DNA from: a bacterium
GTDB lineage: Bacteria; Patescibacteriota; Minisyncoccia; Moranbacterales; UBA2206
Length of the DNA: 33,053 nt
Direction of reading: 5' to 3'
Assembly: GCA_021785125.1 (NCBI GenBank)
Contig: JAJYGF010000024.1
Location: 1 to 33,053, forward strand
This document shows positions 16,493 to 25,077 of the stretch, in pieces (positions within the stretch are counted from its first letter, which is position 1; each line of letters begins with the position of its first letter). The translations under genes were made by a program, and so were the position numbers. The notes under the pieces are model-generated. The model did no database searches. It was not told the DNA's origin and saw only the letters and a program-made list of their open reading frames with translations.

Positions 16493-17153
16493 AATTTTCC
16501 TCGCCGGACTTTTCGGCCCGATCTTTTTTCTTGTAGAAGTAATATCCGACGGCCGCGGCCGCGGCGATGACGAAGACAAGGATGATAAGAACATACTGCG
16601 TCGTCATGTCTACCGGAATTATGACATTAGTAAAAATCAATTTGCTCCTTTTGGAAGCAGCTTGGCCGGCACCCATATTGAATTCGGCCAATTTGTTATT
16701 GTAATTATCCACTTCGGACAGGCCGGTATTTTCTCCGCGCGGGCCCATGAAGCTTGCGCTATCGGCCGCAGCATTGGAAGAATTTCCCGAATTCTGGCTT
16801 GTCAGATCATTTCCATTCTGAACATCGAAAAAAGAGCCGGGAGACAATGTTGGCGTTCCGGCATTGTCCGCCAATCCTCCGAAAAAAGAAGCCACGTCAT
16901 TTATCGCTTGCTTGAATGGATTGTTGCTTGAATCGGAACCGGAATTTTTATTTTTAGATCCGCGTCCTCCGCCGGAACCCGCTCCGCTGTCGATGATCGG
17001 CGGATTGGCCGAAGGAGCTGAAGCATCCGATTGGCCGGCGAAATAAGTGGTGGTTCCGTAATTCGGATTCAAAACTTCAGCCGAAGAGAAACTCATCCAA
17101 AACACAAAGGACAAAACGGCAGCCGGGATTAAAATTAAATTTTTATTTTTCAT
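16485..17153 (-). CDS. Secreted/anchored Ser-Gly-Asn-rich protein, unknown function
   Basis: No family recognised. The 222 residues begin with a typical signal peptide (MKNKN, hydrophobic 6-20, likely cleavage after SSA25). A long low-complexity region rich in Ser, Gly, Asn and Ala follows (about 45-180, including GSGGGRGSKNKNSGSDSS). A single membrane helix (about 187-207) and a basic tail (KKKDRAEKSGEENYD) end the protein. The topology predicts an extracellular disordered region held by a C-terminal anchor; there is no LPxTG motif. It lies between metG and tatD with near-zero spacing, so it is co-transcribed with housekeeping genes, which tells little about function. Confidence 0.75.
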   Translation of the reverse strand: MKNKNLILIPAAVLSFVFWMSFSSAEVLNPNYGTTTYFAGQSDASAPSANPPIIDSGAGSGGGRGSKNKNSGSDSSNNPFKQAINDVASFFGGLADNAGTPTLSPGSFFDVQNGNDLTSQNSGNSSNAAADSASFMGPRGENTGLSEVDNYNNKLAEFNMGAGQAASKRSKLIFTNVIIPVDMTTQYVLIILVFVIAAAAAVGYYFYKKKDRAEKSGEENYD

Positions 17154-17154
17154 T

Positions 17155-18600
17155 TCATCTGATACGCTGGAACAAGATTCCAGCTTTTTTTGTTTCCAAG
17201 GCTGTTTTTATTTTTTCGGCCGTTTCAGGCATGAAAGGCGCGAGGAATTCGGAAATCAAATTTAAGTCTGAAAGTAATTTTGACATCACTTCTTTAAATT
17301 TACCTTCATCAGTTCTTTTCAACTCCCAAGGTTTTGTATCATTGATGAATTTGTTGTCCTCTTCAATAATAACCCATACATGTTCTAACCCGAGATTAAT
17401 AGCTACGGATTCCATTATTCCTTTTAAAAAATAAGAATTATTTTTTTCTATTTTTTTCTCGATTGCCTTATTGAAATTTATTTTTTCAAATTTTATTTCC
17501 GCATCTTCTGATAATTTTATAATTCTAGAGACAAGATTTCCTAATCCATTTGCCAGATCCGCATTGTATTTCTCAATCATTCTTTCCATGGTCACATCGA
17601 TATCATATCCGAAAGGGCCCGCTGACAACAAAAGATATCTTGTTCCATCAACTCCGAATTTTTCAATCATCTCATCGATGCCGATCACATTTCCCAGAGT
17701 TTTGCTCATTTTCTTTCCGCCTGAAAGTATATGCCCATGGGTAAAAAGTAATTTTGGCAGTTTTTCAATACCGAGATTCAAAAGGATCGCCGGCCAGATA
17801 GTGGCATGCACGCGCAAGATATCCTTCCCGATCAATTGCACATCGACCGGCCATTTTTCCGGCAGATTATTTTCATCGCCATCCCATCCAAGTCCGGTCA
17901 AGTAATTCAAAAAGGCATCGATCCAGACATAGGTAGTTTGCTCAGGCTCAAAAGGCAGAGGTATCCCCCACTTCACATTTTTCCTGGAAATCGAAACGTC
18001 TTTCAAAGGCTGATTCTTCAAAAAAGACAGTATTTCATTCTTATATCTGGCAGGCGCGATTTCAAATTCATCGCTTTCAATTTTTTCGATCAATTTGTCT
18101 TGCACGCCGGATAGGTTCAAAAGCCAGCATTCTTCTTCCATCTTTTCTGGCACTAGGTTATGGTCTGGACATTTGCCGTCTATCAATTCATTTTCACTTT
18201 TAAATTGTTCGCATCCGACACAATATAATCCAGAATAAGTGCCTTTATATATAGCGCCCTTATTTTTCAATGTTTGCAAGACTTTCTGCACGGCTTTTAT
18301 ATGATTTTCATCAGTAGTCCGAATAAAATTTGTGTAATCTATATTCAAATCTTTCCAGAGCATTTTAAATCCTACTGAAACATCATCCACAAACTGTTGT
18401 GGATCCTTGCCTTCTTTTTCTGCCTGTTTCTGAATCTTCAAGCCATGCTCATCCGTCCCGGTCAAAAAGAAAACTTCCTTGCCTTGAAGTTTTTGAAAGC
18501 GCGCCAAAACATCCGCCGCAATAGTCGTGTATGCATGGCCGATATGAGGCTTGGCATTCACATAATATATAGGGGTGGTAATGTAAAATTTATTTTGCAT
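17155..18600 (-). CDS. metG: Methionyl-tRNA synthetase
   Basis: A class I synthetase, 481 residues, charging tRNA-Met. The HIGH motif is 19-22 (AKPHIGHAYTT) and the KMSKS motif is KMSKT (297-301). A zinc knuckle is formed by Cys127, Cys130, Cys144 and a possible fourth ligand His147. It ends after the anticodon-binding helical domain and lacks the C-terminal tRNA-binding (EMAP-like) domain found in dimeric enzymes. It overlaps the NUDIX gene by 11 bp. Stop codon is TGA. Confidence 0.97.
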   Translation of the reverse strand: MQNKFYITTPIYYVNAKPHIGHAYTTIAADVLARFQKLQGKEVFFLTGTDEHGLKIQKQAEKEGKDPQQFVDDVSVGFKMLWKDLNIDYTNFIRTTDENHIKAVQKVLQTLKNKGAIYKGTYSGLYCVGCEQFKSENELIDGKCPDHNLVPEKMEEECWLLNLSGVQDKLIEKIESDEFEIAPARYKNEILSFLKNQPLKDVSISRKNVKWGIPLPFEPEQTTYVWIDAFLNYLTGLGWDGDENNLPEKWPVDVQLIGKDILRVHATIWPAILLNLGIEKLPKLLFTHGHILSGGKKMSKTLGNVIGIDEMIEKFGVDGTRYLLLSAGPFGYDIDVTMERMIEKYNADLANGLGNLVSRIIKLSEDAEIKFEKINFNKAIEKKIEKNNSYFLKGIMESVAINLGLEHVWVIIEEDNKFINDTKPWELKRTDEGKFKEVMSKLLSDLNLISEFLAPFMPETAEKIKTALETKKAGILFQRIR

Positions 18601-18994
18601 ATTTATTATAATAACTCTCGATTTCTTTTTTTAGCGAAGGAAGTGATTTTAATTTTTTAAAATCTTGCGGATCAATCCATTTGAAATCACTGTGCTCATG
18701 GCTCAATTTAACCTCTCCAGAAACATAATCACAAACAAAGGTTATACCTACTTTGTATTCTCCCGTATCTTTTTTAAAAGTAAAAATATTGAACGGTTCC
18801 AAAATTTTTACTTTTAAATCAACTTCTTCTCTTATTTCTTTTTCCAAGGCTTTTTGAGGCGATGTTTGTCTGTCCATGCCTCCACCCGGAGTTTCCCACA
18901 CGCCCGGTTTATGATCATCAATATCGCTTCTTTTAACAACTAGAATTTTTCCGTCTTTCCTGATTATTCCTTTTACGGCTAAATTAAATTTCAT
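18590..18994 (-). CDS. NUDIX-domain hydrolase
   Basis: A 134-residue NUDIX protein: PGVWETPGGGMDRQTSPQKA is followed by EKEIREEVDL, matching the core of the Nudix box. Two consensus positions differ: the first Glu of the box is Thr and the Arg of REUxEE is Lys, although the metal-binding EExx glutamates remain. The family hydrolyses nucleoside diphosphate derivatives such as 8-oxo-dGTP or dinucleoside polyphosphates; the substrate cannot be told. I chose the ATG at 18994 (MKFNLAVKG), just after the rsmI stop. A TTG at 19009 would overlap rsmI. Confidence 0.85.
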   Translation of the reverse strand: MKFNLAVKGIIRKDGKILVVKRSDIDDHKPGVWETPGGGMDRQTSPQKALEKEIREEVDLKVKILEPFNIFTFKKDTGEYKVGITFVCDYVSGEVKLSHEHSDFKWIDPQDFKKLKSLPSLKKEIESYYNKYAK

Positions 18995-18998
18995 CCAT

Positions 18999-19691
18999 TT
19001 AATAAACAATAATTACAAATTCTCCTTTAACTTTTCCTGGATTTTTTTGGAAATAATCCAAAACTTCTGCCACCGTTCCGCGAACGGTCTCTTCAAACAT
19101 CTTAGTCAGTTCGCGACCAAGAATGATCCGTTTTTCCATCCCTAATTTCTGCAAAAGTTCCAGATTTTTGATGACACGATACGGCGATTCGTAATATATC
19201 ACCGGCAGACCAAATTCAATCACCTCCTTGAAAAAAGTTTCCCTCCCCTTTTTATGCGGCGGAAATCCCAAAAAAACAAACTTGCTCAAATCTATTCCGG
19301 ACACACTGGCCAAGGCCGTAAGAGCTGAAGCTCCCGGAACCGGAATCACAGAGATTTGTTCAGTCACGGCCGCTTCGACCAATTGATTGCCCGGATCTGA
19401 GATGCCCGGCGTGCCGGCATCCGTCACCAAGGCGATATTTTTTCCTTGTTTGAGATTGGCTATCAGATAGCCGATCTTGGGAACCGGCTTGGTCGCCGAA
19501 ACTTTTCTTTGCAAGTTATAAAACGAAGCTGTCGGAGTGACGATATTGTAATGCTCAAGCAATTTCTTCGTCACCCGCGTATCTTCGCAGACCACCATGT
19601 CAACCTCCGAAAGAACCTTGATCGCCCTGAAAGTGATGTCTTCCAAGTTGCCTATCGGAGTCGCCACGATGTATAATGATCCAGTATCCAT
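18999..19691 (-). CDS. rsmI: 16S rRNA (cytidine-1402-2'-O)-methyltransferase
   Basis: A 230-residue tetrapyrrole-methylase-fold enzyme that 2'-O-methylates C1402 of 16S rRNA using SAM. The N-terminus SLYIVATPIGNLEDITFRA, then CEDTR (35-39), ALVTDAGTPGISDPG (87-101) and VIPVPGASALTALASVSG are diagnostic. It lacks the small C-terminal domain of longer homologues. It is the first gene of the rsmI-NUDIX-metG-hypothetical-tatD cluster. The ATG lies only 6 nt from a good -10 element, so the message is probably leaderless. Confidence 0.95.
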   Translation of the reverse strand: MDTGSLYIVATPIGNLEDITFRAIKVLSEVDMVVCEDTRVTKKLLEHYNIVTPTASFYNLQRKVSATKPVPKIGYLIANLKQGKNIALVTDAGTPGISDPGNQLVEAAVTEQISVIPVPGASALTALASVSGIDLSKFVFLGFPPHKKGRETFFKEVIEFGLPVIYYESPYRVIKNLELLQKLGMEKRIILGRELTKMFEETVRGTVAEVLDYFQKNPGKVKGEFVIIVY

Positions 19692-19697
19692 ATACGC

Positions 19698-19726
19698 ATT
19701 CTAGCTTACTTATAAGTATTTTTCAA
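19698..19726 (-). promoter_or_regulatory. Promoter of rsmI, predicted leaderless
   Basis: Minus strand: TTGAAA (19721-19726), 17-nt spacer, TAGAAT (19698-19703); both elements match 5 of 6. Only six bases separate the -10 from the ATG at 19691, so transcription should start at or next to the start codon. Confidence 0.7.
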
Positions 19727-19733
19727 TCCAGTT

Positions 19734-20204
19734 ATGATACTAACGACGCACGCCCTGGTTGGAGCCGCCTTGGGCAAAAACATCAGAAATCCCTGGATCC
19801 TGATTCCGGTTTCCATAATAATACATTTCATCCTGGACACTTTTCGCCATGGGGAATACATCGAGACTCAAGACAAGAAGATGACCTTCGCGAACACCTG
19901 GTGGAAGGTCGGCCTGGACATTTCCAGCGCGATTATTTTTTTATCGTTATTCATATCTTTCGGAAAACTTGATGCCGTCCAGATCCGAAACGTTCTGATC
20001 GGAAGCTTCTTTTCGGCCTTTCCCGATCTTTTGACCGTGATTTTTTGGAAATTCAAATTCAAGCTCTTAGTGCCTGTTTATCATCTCCATTCCAGAATCC
20101 ATAAATACGCGCCTGGCGCCGGAGAGAGGGAATGGAATCTGCGAAACGCCTGGAACGATATATTTTTTTCCTTGGCCGCTATTGTGATTTTTATTTTTTT
20201 CTAA
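19734..20204 (+). CDS. Polytopic membrane protein with conserved-looking His/Asp residues
   Basis: One of only two plus-strand genes. The 156 residues contain four or five hydrophobic segments (about 22-36, 60-77, 85-105, 140-156). Polar residues cluster near them: His6, His31, Asp35, His39, Asp98, His117, His119 and His123. The early HxxxD..RH layout (31-39) recalls membrane-bound metal-dependent hydrolases of the YdjM/DUF457 kind, but I am not sure of the match. It starts 42 bp from rsmI, divergently, with no SD and only weak promoter elements (TATAAG at 19711). It is convergent with the AI-2E-like gene. Function unknown. Confidence 0.65.
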   Translation: MILTTHALVGAALGKNIRNPWILIPVSIIIHFILDTFRHGEYIETQDKKMTFANTWWKVGLDISSAIIFLSLFISFGKLDAVQIRNVLIGSFFSAFPDLLTVIFWKFKFKLLVPVYHLHSRIHKYAPGAGEREWNLRNAWNDIFFSLAAIVIFIFF

Positions 20205-20239
20205 GATAAAAATATTCATCGCAAGCAAAATTTATCACC

Positions 20240-21241
20240 TTAAATGTTATTCTTCATAAGATCTCCAATAAAAACACTCGCCATCGTTGCCAGCGGAACA
20301 GCCAGAATCGCTCCCAAAACTCCGCTCAGCTGGAAACCGACAAGCAACGCCAATATCACCGTGACGGGATTCAATCCGACCGCTTTCTTCATCACCTGCG
20401 GAACGATTATATGCGCTTCGATTTCCTGCGCCAAAAAGTAGACGAGAAGCGCCAGCATTCCAGCCAACGGCGAGATTAGAAATCCCAAGATTATTCCGGG
20501 GATGGCGGAAATTATCGGTCCTACATACGGAATGATCTCCATCAATCCGGCGAAAAGGGCCAGCGCAAGGGCGTACGGAATTCCGATTGCCGCAAGTCCC
20601 ACAAAATCCAAAACAAAAATTATGAGCATCAGAAAAAGTTGTCCCTGCACCCATTTGCCGATCTTGTACTCGATCCGCTCGGTCAGCGAAGCAGCATATT
20701 TTTTGTGCTTTTCCGGCGTGACAGAAACGATGAACCTTTTTATCCCGTCTTCTTTGACAGCCATATAGAATACCGTGACCAGAATCACAAAAATAGAAAT
20801 GATGGAAGAGAAAATTCCGATCGTCTGCGAAAACAATGTTTCAGACAAATTCGACAATCTCGAATCACTGATATTGAAAAAACCAAAATTCATATTATGG
20901 GCTTCGAGATAGACCTTCAGACTGTCGAGTTCCCGCGAGTATGTGGCGGAATTTCTGGAAAATTCCCTGGATTGGCTGACGAGCGGCGGAATAAGCAGGG
21001 ATATCGACAACCCTATCGCGGAAAACAGGATTGCATATATCAAGATCACTCCGGCAGAACGCGGGATTTTCTTACGTTGCATCCAATCCACCGCCGGATC
21101 GATCGCAGCTGTAAGCAAGATAGCAATGAAAAACAACGCCAGAATATCCCGAATCAAGTACACCAGCCAGATCGCCAGAATCAAAAGCGCCGCGCGAAAA
21201 ATCACGCCCATTGAAATGTCAATTTCTTTTTTCCCTTCCAT
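20240..21241 (-). CDS. AI-2E family (PerM/YdiK-like) membrane permease
   Basis: A 333-residue membrane protein of the AI-2E transporter superfamily. The N-terminal helices include a GVILIYAILFSAIGLSISLL segment, a soluble-like central region spans about 85-145, and the C-terminal family signature is EIIPYVGPIISAIPGIILGF followed by GLNPVTVILALLVGFQLSG. Members export small molecules or act as cation/H+ antiporters; the substrate here is unknown. It is the last gene of the T-box-led glyS cluster, 6 bp after the M16 peptidase. Confidence 0.88.
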   Translation of the reverse strand: MEGKKEIDISMGVIFRAALLILAIWLVYLIRDILALFFIAILLTAAIDPAVDWMQRKKIPRSAGVILIYAILFSAIGLSISLLIPPLVSQSREFSRNSATYSRELDSLKVYLEAHNMNFGFFNISDSRLSNLSETLFSQTIGIFSSIISIFVILVTVFYMAVKEDGIKRFIVSVTPEKHKKYAASLTERIEYKIGKWVQGQLFLMLIIFVLDFVGLAAIGIPYALALALFAGLMEIIPYVGPIISAIPGIILGFLISPLAGMLALLVYFLAQEIEAHIIVPQVMKKAVGLNPVTVILALLVGFQLSGVLGAILAVPLATMASVFIGDLMKNNI

Positions 21242-21247
21242 TTGCGT

Positions 21248-22528
21248 TTATTTATAAGAATTCAATTTGAGCAGCGCCTGCAATTCCGCCTTATTCTTAT
21301 GCGGCCCGATTATCGCCAAGTTAAGCTTCGAATCCACGAAAATATTCTTGGCCACTCTTACTATGTCATTAGGGGTCACCTTGTCAATTTTATCGAAAAT
21401 CTCTTCCTGTGTCATTATCTTTTTTCTCTTGATTTCCTGCGTTATAAAAAAGCTTGCAACAGCATCGGATGATTCAAGGTGCATGACAGCCGTGCCCTTG
21501 ATATATTCCTTGGCTTTTTTCAACTCTTTTTCGCCGACTTTCTCGATGGATATTTTTTTATATTCGCCCAGTATCGTTTGGATGGCCAAATTGACATTCT
21601 TATGTTCGACTCCAACTGAAGTTTCTATGTATCCGCAGTCGCTATACGCTTCAACATTGGTATGCACATAATATGCCAGACCTCTTTTTTCTCGGATTTC
21701 AGAAAACATGCGGCTGCTCATATTGCCTCCTAAAATCACAGACATAACTTTTAAGATATATCTGTCCTTATGATCCTCCGGATAGGCTCGCACACCCAGA
21801 ACCAGATGCGTCTGGTCAGTTTTTTTGAATTTGATTTTCATACTCGGTTTTTCCTGCCTCTCTTCAACATTTTTTGCTTCCGGCTTATCGCCTTTTTCCA
21901 TGCTCGAAAAATATTTTTCAACTTTACGGATTACGGATTTATCATTAAATTTGCCGGCAACACAGACAACTGTATCATTGGCCAGATAAAAACGGCTGAC
22001 ATAGTTGATGAAATTTTTTCTTTTCAGTGAAGCTACTGTCTTTTTGCTTCCGGCGATATATCTGCCTAAAGGATTGTCCCAATACAGCAAACCTTCAAAT
22101 AATTCTCCAACATTCCTCATCGGCACATCTTCATACATATTTATCTCTTGAATGATGGCTCCGCTTTCTTTTTTTATTTCATCCTCATCAAATTTTGAAT
22201 TTAAAAAAATATCTGAAATCACATCCAAAGCCGTATCAATATGCTTGGCATCGACTTTCGCATAATAAGCCGTCCTGTCTTTCCCTGTATAAGCGTTCGA
22301 TTCTCCCCCGACAGAATCCAGCTCTTCCGCAATATCCAAATAATTTGGACGCTTCTGCGTACCTTTGAACATCATATGCTCGATAAAATGAGAAATTCCG
22401 GCTTCCTTTTCTGTCTCAAATCTGGATCCGACGCCAACCATAACCATGACGGTCACGGTTTCCGTCCCTTTCATCGGAACCGTGATGATGCGAAGGCCGT
22501 TTTTGAGTTTGGTTTTTTTGTAATTCAT
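21248..22528 (-). CDS. M16 family zinc metallopeptidase
   Basis: A 426-residue peptidase of the pitrilysin/processing-peptidase family. The inverted zinc motif HxxEH is at 47-51 (ISHFIEHMMFKGT), with the downstream Glu region in GAIIQEINMYEDVP. The second, non-catalytic half contains SSRMFSEIREKRGLAYYV, typical of the R/Y motif. There is no signal peptide, so it is likely cytoplasmic. It follows the NIF3-like gene by one base, placing it under the same T-box-controlled transcript as glyS. Confidence 0.93.
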   Translation of the reverse strand: MNYKKTKLKNGLRIITVPMKGTETVTVMVMVGVGSRFETEKEAGISHFIEHMMFKGTQKRPNYLDIAEELDSVGGESNAYTGKDRTAYYAKVDAKHIDTALDVISDIFLNSKFDEDEIKKESGAIIQEINMYEDVPMRNVGELFEGLLYWDNPLGRYIAGSKKTVASLKRKNFINYVSRFYLANDTVVCVAGKFNDKSVIRKVEKYFSSMEKGDKPEAKNVEERQEKPSMKIKFKKTDQTHLVLGVRAYPEDHKDRYILKVMSVILGGNMSSRMFSEIREKRGLAYYVHTNVEAYSDCGYIETSVGVEHKNVNLAIQTILGEYKKISIEKVGEKELKKAKEYIKGTAVMHLESSDAVASFFITQEIKRKKIMTQEEIFDKIDKVTPNDIVRVAKNIFVDSKLNLAIIGPHKNKAELQALLKLNSYK

Positions 22529-22529
22529 G

Positions 22530-23504
22530 TTATTTATTTTTCTTATTTCTACTCACACGAATTAGTCCAGAACAAGGCACAATTTCAATGCCTCGTTTTT
22601 CCAATTCATCCAAAAACAAATTCATTCCGATTGAATCAGACGAGATGTGTCCAGCAATTACCACATTCATATGCGCCTTTTCTGCTTCTTTCCTATGCTC
22701 CTCGCTTTGATGCATGGCAATTATAGTGCCGATTCCAGCTTGAGACATTTTCTCATAAATTTTTGGACTGCCTTCGGTTCCTCCAGTAATTTCCGTAAAA
22801 GCAATTTTACCGACACGATTTTCTTTTGATCCAACAAAAAGGACCGGCCCAAATCCTCGTTTTTCAGCTTCGCGATATTCCGGAATTTCCAAAAGCGATT
22901 TCAAAATATCTTCTACATACTCCGGTTTATCTTGTATAACCTTTTTCTCAACAAACTTAGCTACCATATTATCTGCTGGCGTGTGTACATTCATTAAATT
23001 CATGTCGAGTGATTTTGCAGCATCTACTGTTTTATAATGATTAGCAGGATTAATTGCCCGGCTAATTTCACTTATTTTCGGCCTCAAAACACTTTCGGCA
23101 ATATTGATTGGCACGCCATATAACGCTAACACATCGGCCTGCAAATGCATCACCTCGCTAAGATCGGCTAATCCCTTGCCTAATGGATGATGTCCGATAA
23201 CCAAATCCGTCTTTTTCCTGGGATTATGGTTGTTCAAATATTGAGCAATCATAAGTTCCCCCGCATCAATATCAATTCCTGCACGCACTCTTTTAACGGA
23301 TTTGACTCCATTATTGTTTTGCACGCGACTATCCGGATACGGATTTGTTAGAGAGTCGACATCGAAAAGTTCTTTTTCTTTTTTATCCAGCTTGTCATAT
23401 TTTTCTTTTTTCCTTTTCAAAATACGATCAATCTGCGCTTTCGTACGAAAATCATTCTTGATTCCCAAATCAATTGCTAATTTATATATTTCTTGTATAT
23501 TCAT
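22530..23504 (-). CDS. NIF3/DUF34-like protein
   Basis: A 324-residue protein of the NIF3 (DUF34) family, metal-binding proteins once annotated as GTP cyclohydrolase-like. Metal-site motifs are VIGHHPLGKG (His105, His106), NVHTPADN (His174, Asp178) and VVIAGHISSDSIGMN (His286). At the final site many homologues have GHxxSE, whereas Asp290 replaces Glu here. Residues 1-60 are a charged, helical N-terminal extension (DRILKRKKEKYDKLDKKEKE) not part of the core. The biochemical function of the family is unsettled. It starts 4 bp after glyS. Confidence 0.82.
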   Translation of the reverse strand: MNIQEIYKLAIDLGIKNDFRTKAQIDRILKRKKEKYDKLDKKEKELFDVDSLTNPYPDSRVQNNNGVKSVKRVRAGIDIDAGELMIAQYLNNHNPRKKTDLVIGHHPLGKGLADLSEVMHLQADVLALYGVPINIAESVLRPKISEISRAINPANHYKTVDAAKSLDMNLMNVHTPADNMVAKFVEKKVIQDKPEYVEDILKSLLEIPEYREAEKRGFGPVLFVGSKENRVGKIAFTEITGGTEGSPKIYEKMSQAGIGTIIAMHQSEEHRKEAEKAHMNVVIAGHISSDSIGMNLFLDELEKRGIEIVPCSGLIRVSRNKKNK

Positions 23505-23508
23505 ATTT

Positions 23509-24888
23509 TTATTCGCTTAATTTTTTAGCCAAATAATTCTCCAACTCGGCGATCTTGATCCTTTCCTGCTTCATCGTATCACGGTCGCGCACCGTCACCG
23601 CATCATCATCCAAGCTTTCGAAATCCACCGTGACGCAATAGGGCGTACCGATCTCGTCCTGCCGGCGATATCTCTTGCCGACATTGCCGTTATCATCAAA
23701 TTCGCACATGAAATTTTCACTCAGATTCTCAAAAATTTCTTTCGCTTTGTCCACTAATTCAGGTTTATTTTTCATAAGTGGAAAAACTGCTACCTTGATC
23801 GGTGCCACCGCTTTTGGAAATCTCAACACGATTCTTTCTTCCCCGTTTTCCAATTTTTCTTCAGCATACCCTGCGCAAATAGCTGTCAGAATTAGCCTAT
23901 CCAGCCCAACTGTCGGTTCCAAGACATGCGGAACGTACCATTGGTTTTTTACCGGATCAAAATATTCCAATTTTTGCCCGGAAAATTTCGAATGCTGCAT
24001 CAGATCAAAATCGCCCCGATGCGCCAAGCCGAACAATTCTCCAAATCCGAATGGAAAGTTGTATTCTATGTCGATAGTTTTTTTAGAATAATGCGAAAGC
24101 TTTGCTTTGGGATGTTCGTAGCGTCGCAAATCTTCTTCTTTCGCCCCGATCGAAAGTGCGAATTCTTCCTGATCCTGCAGCCATTTTTCAAATATTGGCT
24201 CCCATTCGGTTTCCGGCTCGATGAAATACTCGATCTCCATCTGTTCAAATTCTCTGATCCGAAATATGAAATTTCTGGCCACAATTTCGTTGCGGAAAGC
24301 TTTGCCGATCTGGGCGATTCCAAAAGGAACTTTCACCCGCACGGAATCAACGATATTTTTAAAATCAGAAAATATCGCTCCGGCTGTTTCCGGCCGCAGA
24401 TACACCGATCCGTCAAAACCGTTCATCTCGGTCTTGAACATCTGGCTCATTTTCCTGACTTCCGTCCAATCAGATTTTCCACATTCGGGGCATTTCAAGC
24501 CGCTCTGCAAAGTTTTGGTCATCCTTTCCAGTTCCCCTTCCATGTCTTCTTCGGTCAATTCTTTCACCAGATGATCGGCCCGATATCTTCTCTTGCAGTT
24601 CTTGCAATCCACCATCGCATCATTAAATCCTTCAGTATGGCCCGACGCTTCCCAAGTTTTAGGGTTCAGCAAGATCGGTCCGTCCATGCCGACAATATCC
24701 GGCCTCTTTTGGACAAACTTCTTCCACCACATCTTTTTGATGTTGTTCTTCAGCTCAGTTCCATATGGACCATAGCTGTATGAATTGGCAAATCCGCCAT
24801 AAATTTCCGAAGTCGGAAACACGAACCCGCGCCGCTTGCAGAGCGAGACGATTTTTTCCATCATATTTTCTTTGTTTTGTTCTGCCAT
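23509..24888 (-). CDS. glyS: Glycyl-tRNA synthetase, alpha2 type
   Basis: A 459-residue class II synthetase of the homodimeric (archaeal/eukaryotic and Gram-positive) type, not the bacterial alpha2beta2 form. The start MEKIVSLCKRRGFVFPTSEI and GFANSYSYGPYG, the motif-2 region FRNEIVARNFIFRIREFEQM and VEPT-like LEPTVGLDRLI support this. A zinc-ribbon-like CKNCKRR and CPECGKSDW pair lies in the insertion. The anticodon-binding domain ends the protein. It is preceded by a T-box leader whose acceptor-recognition bases fit tRNA-Gly, giving control by uncharged tRNA-Gly. Confidence 0.97.
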   Translation of the reverse strand: MAEQNKENMMEKIVSLCKRRGFVFPTSEIYGGFANSYSYGPYGTELKNNIKKMWWKKFVQKRPDIVGMDGPILLNPKTWEASGHTEGFNDAMVDCKNCKRRYRADHLVKELTEEDMEGELERMTKTLQSGLKCPECGKSDWTEVRKMSQMFKTEMNGFDGSVYLRPETAGAIFSDFKNIVDSVRVKVPFGIAQIGKAFRNEIVARNFIFRIREFEQMEIEYFIEPETEWEPIFEKWLQDQEEFALSIGAKEEDLRRYEHPKAKLSHYSKKTIDIEYNFPFGFGELFGLAHRGDFDLMQHSKFSGQKLEYFDPVKNQWYVPHVLEPTVGLDRLILTAICAGYAEEKLENGEERIVLRFPKAVAPIKVAVFPLMKNKPELVDKAKEIFENLSENFMCEFDDNGNVGKRYRRQDEIGTPYCVTVDFESLDDDAVTVRDRDTMKQERIKIAELENYLAKKLSE

Positions 24889-24928
24889 TTTTTTAAAATT
24901 ATATGATTTTATTACTTAATTATTAATT

Positions 24929-24978
24929 AAAAAACCTCGTTCCGAACAATCCAAAAAATTGAATTGCTAGAACGAGGT
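24929..24978 (-). terminator. Attenuator terminator of the glyS leader
   Basis: On the minus strand ACCTCGTTC (24970-24978) pairs with GAACGAGGT (24934-24942), extended after a small internal loop by CAATTC with GGATTG. TTTTTT (24929-24934) follows. The left arm is shared with the T-box antiterminator, so the two structures exclude each other. Confidence 0.88.
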
Positions 24979-25071
24979 TTCCTCGCGGTTCCATCTAGCT
25001 TCCCCGGCAAATGCCAGAGCGCCTTTATTGCCTTTCAACTCCGGGGAGCCAAACCCCCATCATCGCTGATC
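24963..25071 (-). ncRNA. T-box riboswitch (glycine type) controlling glyS
   Basis: The leader RNA contains UGGAACCGCG (24984-24993), a full match to the T-box core UGGNACCGCG. The antiterminator is clear: GCUAG pairs with CUAGC, and GCGAGG with CCUCGU, leaving the UGGAACC bulge. UGGA is complementary to UCCA, the 3' end expected for bacterial tRNA-Gly (discriminator U), which fits the gene downstream. From the predicted start (about 25071) to the T-box is only about 78 nt, much shorter than a usual stem I. GGC triplets occur in it, one (25048-25050) in the loop of a GGGG/CCCC hairpin, but I could not assign a specifier loop with certainty. A competing hairpin CCGGAG/CUCUGG is also possible. 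Confidence 0.8.
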
Positions 25072-25077
25072 AATTAA

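Noticed and set aside
16493-16594. A 34-residue N-terminal extension of TatD
   Set aside because: It is Ser/Arg-rich, overlaps the preceding gene, and the ATG at 16492 has an SD and begins the conserved HxH strand.
19699-19727. Leaderless promoter for the plus-strand gene at 19734
   Set aside because: TTCAAT lies six bases before the ATG, but the -35 (TTCTAG) hardly matches; too weak to annotate.
23926-24783. A 285-codon plus-strand ORF opposite glyS
   Set aside because: Shadow of the glyS reading frame; Phe/Arg/His-rich translation without motifs.
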